Of a DNA stretch of 64,000 nt, positions 58,601-64,000 are shown piece after piece. The position numbers were made by a program, and so were the translations under genes. The notes under the pieces are model-generated. The model saw only the letters and a list, made by a program, of their open reading frames with translations, was not told where the DNA came from and did not search any database. This DNA is from Apricaphanius iberus (lineage: Eukaryota; Chordata; Actinopteri; Cyprinodontiformes; Aphaniidae): the NCBI GenBank assembly GCA_028564705.1, contig JAPXFQ010001003.1, positions 935,001 through 999,000 of the forward strand, read 5' to 3'. How positions within the stretch are numbered: position 1 is the first letter of the stretch; every line of letters starts with the position of its first letter.

Positions 58601-61060
58601 TCAGAGTATGAGACAGATATAGACATTTGGCTATTAAAATAGTTCCTGATAAAGGTGGTGTCCCAAATAATAATAATTTCCCATAAATTATTAATGTTAT
58701 TGACTGCCGTAAGCAGTCCCTTTAACTTTTAATAGTCAGATAACTACATTCTTGGTAATTTCCCCAACAAAAACCTCCAAAACTCATTACATAGTTCTAA
58801 CAATATATTAAATAAACTGTTGTAGATTTTAGATTGTAGATAAAGGCTGTAGCAGAGCTGTCCAAAGCAAAGTATGTAATGTATGTAATTATCATTTTTC
58901 CTTTGCATGAATATGACATATTAAACAAGTGAAGGACATTTTTTTCCCATACAATTTTTTTTTCTTTTCTTTTCTTTGCTGCAGACACCACTACTACTCG
59001 GCTGTAGTAGTAGTAGTAGTAGTAGCAGTAGTAGTGCACCTTAATGTTTCTCAAACCTATATGGCTTTTACTAAGGTAGGGTGCTTAGTTTAGTGAAACA
59101 ATTTTCCATAAAATTACCACTTGTTATTACACTTTCATTCTGAAAAATTAGGGGACACCAGGTGAGCTAAACTGTCAGCGATCCACTTTGATCCAGTGGA
59201 CTGGTAAAAAAGGCAGGAAAGGGAATATGCATGTCTAACCCCTCTGCTAAATCACAGAGAGTATTAATGGTAGGTCTCAAGTATAATGAGTTAAATCGCA
59301 ATATAGACATGAACATGTTTTAACCAAGAATATACTGTACATTAAGTTATATTCTAAACTCATTACATTATATTTGTTAGTACATTTGCATTGTTCAGAT
59401 CAGTTTCCCTTCCTGTCAGCAAAACGGGGAATGTTTATCTAAATGTTTTAACTGTTCACAGAAGTCCATTAAAAGACAAATTACATTAAAACACAAGAAA
59501 TACATTAACTTATTAAAGTTTAGCTACAAAAAGACTGATTGTAATCAAGTGGGAGCCAAACTACTTTATTTTGTCTCCTTGTAAACTGGATAAGCTTTAA
59601 AACAAGATAAGAATAAAAAAATATGCTTTACCAAAAATGAAAATATATGAATAAACAATTCAGAAATATCTCTATCATTATTTATTATTAATAAATACAG
59701 AATGTTTGACCTTTTTTCACCTTCTGGTGAATTCTAAATTTTAGGTAAATCTCCCCAAGACATAAATCCTCTAGATATAAAACAGGATTAAGCAGGTTCA
59801 GTCTCCACTTGGAACAAAAAACTGATTTCAGGGTTAATTGTGCTCACAAAGTGAAACGAAACGAGAGTACATGGCAGACAAGAAGCAAACTTTCCCCCTG
59901 TAGAGAAAGTGAAACCTACCTTTAAACACAGCCTTTCTCATCTCTGTCTTTTGAGCATCATGAACTGCCTCCACCCACACAAACGTGTGATAATCCCTTG
60001 TTGAGGTCCACCCCACCTGTTCAAAAAGCAAAACGAACAGAAAATGTACTCATTGAAAGATACTATCCATCAGTGAATTATTTTTCACTAACACATATTC
60101 ACTGACAATAAAACCCTTTTAGTTGATAAAATACAGATTTCCACCTCAGGATATTTACTAACTAAAAAGTGTTATGACAAAACACCTTCTGAAAAAAACT
60201 CTAATTCCTGTTTATGTATTTTGGGGTTGATGACATTACAAGAGGCTCAAGTATTTGGCTGATCCGCTGGCACGAGTAAACATTAAGGGGGATGAGCCAC
60301 CTCTGGCAGATTTTTGTGCCGATTCTGATGCAACAGAGTTTAGTTTGCAATGTCGCATCAGCAAGAAGCAACCAATTTATGTTTAAGGCACCAATGGATA
60401 AACGTTTAGTGCTGTAACACACTGCTCTCAATGTTCATTTCAGGAAGCATTGTAGGACTTATTACTGAACGTCTTTGATATTCTGCCCTCTTCCTCTTCA
60501 CAAATCACTTGCAAGTTTTTCTTATTGTATCAAAAAATATTCCTGAAATCCCATTAGTGTTCTCACATATGTTCAAACCTTCAGCTGCTGAAGAGAAGAT
60601 AAATTAGTAAGCTTTCAAAATGAATTGGTTACATGTCAAAAAAGAGAAATGCAAGTAAAATACAAATGAATATGGTTAAACACATTGATCATGCAGGCTT
60701 GCTTTTTCAAAGGCTAGATTTACAACAAAAGCAGCTACAAAAAGACACACTCAATAGAAAACCATGATAACCATGATATGTTGTAAAAACGATCATCCTT
60801 ATCCTAAGTGAGTTTGATTGAATATGCAGAAAAATAGCTTTTATTATTATTATTGTAAACAAAGCGTAAGTGAGGTAACCCACCTTGAAGATCCCCACCC
60901 AGTCCCTGGGATGAGGTTGGAAGGCAGCATTAAGGGTAAAGCGGCAATTGATGGGACTGGAAGGTGGATATGAGTACGGGATGTCGTTGAAGACCACCTG
61001 AGAGAAGGCATGAGCGGATGGGTCAGTCGCTGCTGCTGCTGTCTCTGGGGGGCTCTCCAT
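49676..61060 (-). CDS. calcoco2: Calcium-binding and coiled-coil domain protein 2 (NDP52-like autophagy receptor), copy B
   Basis: Fourteen coding exons (minus): 61060-60884, 60016-59920, 57125-56965, 55862-55737, 55622-55497, 55416-55312, 55224-55127, 54749-54680, 54276-54109, 54006-53818, 53190-53074, 52993-52819, 50860-50835 and 49840-49676. Total 1800 bases, 599 residues, no stop inside. Residues about 19-145 are the SKICH domain (FSQVVFNDIPYSYP, RDWVGIFKVGWTSTRDYHTF, YYLPKDEIEFYQFLY). DDLLVITTQ at 137-145 matches the non-canonical LC3C-binding motif of NDP52. Residues 146-478 are coiled coil. Two zinc fingers fill 546-599: CRHC with HEQSH, and CPFC with HVYGH, ending IFEDHVYGHEL like human CALCOCO2 (IFEDHVFCHSL). 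The human protein (446 residues) has a shorter coil. It binds ubiquitin or galectin-8 on damaged vesicles and links them to autophagosomes. TAX1BP1 or CALCOCO1 identity is less likely, given the ending and the SNF8 neighbour. Confidence 0.9.
52334..52708. mobile_element. Small hAT-type (MITE) element in copy B
   Basis: The ends AAGGGATTCAACGATACCA and, reversed from the right, TAGGGATGTACCGATACCG form inverted repeats rich in CGATAC, typical of a common fish hAT-derived family. It lies in a stretch of about 1 kb (51776-52795) of copy B that copy A lacks. A target duplication was not clear. Confidence 0.55.
53280..53545. mobile_element. Second fragment of the same CGATAC-type hAT family
   Basis: It contains TACCGATACTGATACAGTAC and ends near ATTGGTGCATCCCTAAC, as in the element at 52334. 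The left part is different and the left end is not recognisable. Confidence 0.45.
57255..57990 (+). other. GC-richer island with promoter-like and poly(A)-like signals in calcoco2 intron 3
   Basis: A TATA-like box (TCTATAAATACAG at about 57321) is followed about 30 bases later by CGCTCGTTCTTCTTCG, and AATAAA occurs at about 57904. The base composition differs sharply from the AT-rich intron around it. This layout would fit a solo LTR or a processed transcript; I found no matching end repeats or target duplication. Open frames here run against the apparent promoter. Confidence 0.35.
58000..59900. other. Rest of calcoco2 copy B intron 3 (SKICH exons 3-4)
   Basis: AT-rich, with a (TAG)n triplet run at about 59002-59034. 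No exon or mobile element was recognised. Confidence 0.5.
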
Positions 61061-61531
61061 ACTGATCTATCGTCTTACAACAAAACACACGACATTCCAT
61101 GAGTTTGATGACAGTAAACATGTTGGGCACAGGTCGGCTGTCTTAAGGTTAGAAGGCAGTTTCTTTGTTTTGTCACACAACATTCTTCCTGCCATTGTTT
61201 AGGATACACCTTAATGCGCATTTAAAAATGTGCTTTCGGTTACCAAACTGCTTGCTCATAAACTTAATGATTCACGACTCACTTTAAAACAAACATAAAA
61301 TGTCTGTTTAATGTACTCACGTCATGTTTTGTTAAATTTAACATTTTAGCTAAAGTAAATACATGAAAACGGAAGAAAAAAAACTTGGTAAAACCGAAAG
61401 TAAAGCAATATTTTACTCTGCCATCCTCAAATGTTGTTGAAAACCGATAAACAAATAACGTTTTAAGCACAAATTTGCTTCAAAAACAGCGAGTTATAAG
61501 AAAACTTTATGATAAAGCCTTTAAACTTACA

Positions 61532-61660
61532 TTTATTGTCAGCTGACGCGGTAAAGAGCTCCACCGTTGCTTCTCACAGCCAGCGAGTGACGCGTTCCCG
61601 TACACCTCGGTACTGCCCCCGCCTGTACAAAGTGCACGCTGCGCACGTCAAAACATAACC
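61532..61660 (-). promoter_or_regulatory. 5' UTR exon and promoter of calcoco2 copy B
   Basis: On the minus strand a GC-rich stretch ends in the donor GTAAGT (61530-61525). The start codon is in the next exon at 61060. The GC-rich block just upstream (61600-61650, with GCGCACGTC) is shared with copy A and is the likely core promoter. No TATA box. Confidence 0.55.
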
Positions 61661-62033
61661 GAAAATGTATAATTTGAATAAAACCATTTATCTGACTTTT
61701 CATTTTTATTCATATTTAATTATATATATTGATAATACATACTATTACAGTTTTTATAGCCTACCTTAAAAAAATTAGGACAGTCTAAATTTACCAAAAT
61801 AGTTGTAGTTGCAACGTAAGCAAAAACAAAACTAATTACAGAAACATTATGTAAGGAAGCATAAAACTCTACAAATCTTTGCATAAGTTTAAAATAAAGA
61901 CAATTATATTCCTTATTTGCAACTGTAGGTCCAAGGTCTTATTTCAGACTGTTGCGAATACATCTGCGTCGCGAGAAATGCAGCCAGACGCTGTTTTATT
62001 TAATGCGCTAGGTGGAGACAAACTCCTCGTTGT

Positions 62034-63950
62034 ACCAGGAAAAGATTAAACATATCCGGAAAATTATAGACCAATAGCAGTAACATAGAATATGTATAAA
62101 CTAATGGAAAAAACAGATTAATATTAGGTTGTTGTATTATATAGAAAGTACAGGATATGTATAACAATATCATAGTGGGTTCAGAAAAGGGAGAAGTACA
62201 ATGGATCCGGTTTTGTGTTTAGAAAATGAATTTAGGAATCCACAGGTAAACAAAGAAAGTGTGGTTATCGTATTTTTAACACTGAAAAGCATACGATTTG
62301 TTATGGAGAGAAGGTTTATTAATTAAATTAAAAAGAATGGGTATAAATGGGAATATGTATAGATGAATTAAAGAGTTTCTTGAAAATAGGAAAATACAGG
62401 TAAGGACAGAAAACAATTATTGTGAAAGATATACAGTGGAACACCTCAACGGAGCATAGTAAGCCTGTTAGTGTTTTCTATAATGATAAACGATATATAT
62501 GATAATATGAAGAATGGATTAGGTTTTTCTCTTTATGCAGATGAGGGAGCAATGTGGGTTAGAGGAAGAAATATAAAATATATAAGTAAAAAAATGCAAG
62601 AAGCAGTATTAAAGGTTGAGGAATCGTCATTTAAATGGAGATTAAAATTTTCTATAGAGAAAAAAAAATGGTTATAACCAGGAAAAGGCTAGATATAGAT
62701 GTATAAATTTAAATGTATGGGAAGGAATTAAAGAGGGTAAAATAATTCAAGTTCTTGGGAGTATGGTTTGATGAAAAAAAGGAAATTGGGGGAGATATAT
62801 TGAAAAGATAATAACTAGATGCAAAAAAGTTATGTACATAATGAGATGTTTAGTGGGATCAGAGTGGGGAGCGGACTGCGTGGCATTGACAGCTATATAT
62901 GTAGGTTTAACAAGGTCAGTTTTATTTAATTGATGTATAGTATATTATTCAGCAGGAGAAAATATTAAGGAGGCTAGATTGTATACAATATCAAGTAATA
63001 GGAATTTGTACAGGTGCAAAAAATTGACTCCAACAACATCATTACAGGTAGAAATGGGGGAAATGCCATTGGATATAAGAAGAGAACAATTCATGTTACA
63101 ATACTGGCTTAAACTGAAAGGTCAAGGTAAGAGTCATCCCACACTGGATGTAATTAAATCATGTTGGGAGGAGAAAAAAAAAGAAGAAAAGTTTTGGGTG
63201 GCTAGTAGATCAGAAAGCAAAAGTAATTGGAATAGATCTAATTGATATTATTCCTGAACTTCCATTATGTGTGATACTTCCTTGGATTATTCCAGAAGTA
63301 CAAGTGGACTTAACATTGTTAGAAAATAAAAATAAAAGTAAAAAAGAAAAGAAAGTTGCAAATATGAGAGAAACTGGAAGATCAAGAATAGAGGAATGGA
63401 CAGTATCTTGTCTTAGATTTGGACATACTGGATTAAATAATATCCTATTTAGAATAGGAAAACATCAAACAGGGAAGTGTAGCTATTGTTGATTAAGTGA
63501 AACAGTGGAATATGTGATATTACAGTGTGATAAATATCAAGTAGAAAGAATGCAAGTCCATCCATCCATTTTTTGAACCGCTTGTTCCTCAAGGGGTCAC
63601 GGGGGGCTGGTGCCTATATGCAGCTGTCAACAGGCGAGAGGCGGGGAACACCCTTGAGAGGTCGCCACTCCATCACAGAAGAATGCAAATGATAAGCAAT
63701 TTAGAGAAAAGTAAGTTAAAACTAGATATAAAGGAAATATTGAGAAGAAATTCTAAATGTGAAAGTATTAAAGCAATATTACAGTATTTAAAACAAACTA
63801 GGTTGTTTGATAGGATACACATTTTTTGTTTGTTTGTTTATCTTTTACGAAGCAATATTTGGATCACACTGCAAATCAGTGGTGGCGGTAATGCACCAAT
63901 TGTTGTATGCCAAACGCCAATAATTTTCAAAGAGGAAGAAGAAGAAGAAG
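62034..63950 (+). mobile_element. LINE (Jockey/I-like) fragment, 5'-truncated, inactive
   Basis: Flanked by near-identical 13-base repeats (AACTCCTCGTTGT at 62021 and AACTCATTGTTGT at 63951) and ending in (GAA)n, as expected of target-primed insertion. Pieces of reverse transcriptase can be read: PENYRPIAVT near 62070, MDPVLCLEN near 62200, IMINDIYDNM near 62480 and SLYADEGAMW near 62535, the catalytic box with YADD changed to YADE. The thumb (VMYIMRCLVGSEWGA), a C-terminal LRFGHTGLN and a Cys/His knuckle (CSYC..ETVEYVILQC) follow. Stops and shifts are frequent and most of the first ORF is missing. Unit A has the empty site near 44270. Confidence 0.8.
63556..63678 (+). mobile_element. Short retroposed repeat nested in the LINE, 123 bp
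   Basis: Begins GTCCATCCATCCATTTTTTG and ends CTCCATCACAG. It is bounded by a perfect 10-base duplication AAGAATGCAA (63546-63555 and 63679-63688). The sequence is a frequent fish repeat, possibly the 3' part of an RTE-type LINE or a derived SINE (from memory). It inserted after the LINE. Confidence 0.7.
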
Positions 63951-64000
63951 AACTCATTGTTGTTGCAGAACTGGCAAAATAAAGCAGCAACATTATCTAC

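Larger units (their letters stand above)
46630..64000. repeat. Tandem segmental duplication, unit B (incomplete at window edge)
   Basis: Second copy of the unit that starts at 26450. It begins right after the outer end of a truncated Tc1-like element and is cut by the window end at the position equivalent to about 44322 of unit A. Unit-specific changes are a 360-base deletion in the snf8 exon copy, hAT-type elements near 52334 and 53290, and a LINE at 62034. The unit B calcoco2 gene is complete. Confidence 0.85.

Noticed and set aside
58797..59054. Minus-strand frame with a Tyr run
   Set aside because: The Tyr run comes from the TAG/CTA triplet repeat at about 59002-59034.
1..64000. Search for tRNA, rRNA, CRISPR-like arrays or prokaryotic operons
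   Set aside because: No spaced direct repeats, ribosomal or tRNA box patterns were seen; gene structure is eukaryotic throughout.

Overview
The window is vertebrate nuclear DNA, almost certainly from a ray-finned (teleost) fish. The genes have many introns with GT-AG splice sites. Their proteins match the vertebrate families CHMP2A, MSL1, SNF8, CALCOCO2 and MRM1. The spacers are AT-rich and full of Tc1/mariner, hAT, LINE and Penelope-type sequences of kinds common in teleosts. I cannot name the species.

Layout. (1) 1-2000: a decayed Tc1-like element with a small hAT-type element nested in it. (2) 2068-9900: mrm1 (minus) and chmp2a (plus), head to head around a CRE/ETS-rich promoter. (3) 9900-12960: spacer with transposon remnants and a polypurine tract. 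(4) 12965-26700: msl1 (minus) and snf8 (plus), head to head, with two CTCF-like motifs between or near their promoters. (5) 26450-64000: a tandem segmental duplication with a unit of about 20.2 kb. Unit A runs from 26450 to 46629; unit B starts at 46630 and leaves the window. Each unit holds one calcoco2 gene on the minus strand, and unit B also starts with a broken copy of the last exon of snf8.

The unit B calcoco2 can be assembled from 14 coding exons into an uninterrupted 599-residue frame: SKICH domain, LC3-binding-like motif, long coiled coil and two C-terminal zinc fingers. The unit A copy is a pseudogene. It lost most of the SKICH-coding exons and has a deletion that fuses exons 6 and 8 and removes exon 7, but it carries an extra in-frame repeat of the exon 13-14 module. 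Near-identical patches (about 1% differences) alternate with patches near 9% divergence, which suggests gene conversion between the units. Several mobile elements sit in only one unit, so the other unit shows the empty site.

Functional theme: chmp2a (ESCRT-III) and snf8 (ESCRT-II) both serve multivesicular-body and membrane-scission pathways, and calcoco2 encodes a selective-autophagy receptor. msl1 is the scaffold of the MSL histone H4K16 acetyltransferase complex and mrm1 a mitochondrial rRNA 2'-O-methyltransferase. SNF8 and CALCOCO2 are also close neighbours on human chromosome 17 (from memory), which supports the naming. I saw no rRNA, tRNA, CRISPR array or prokaryotic-type system.
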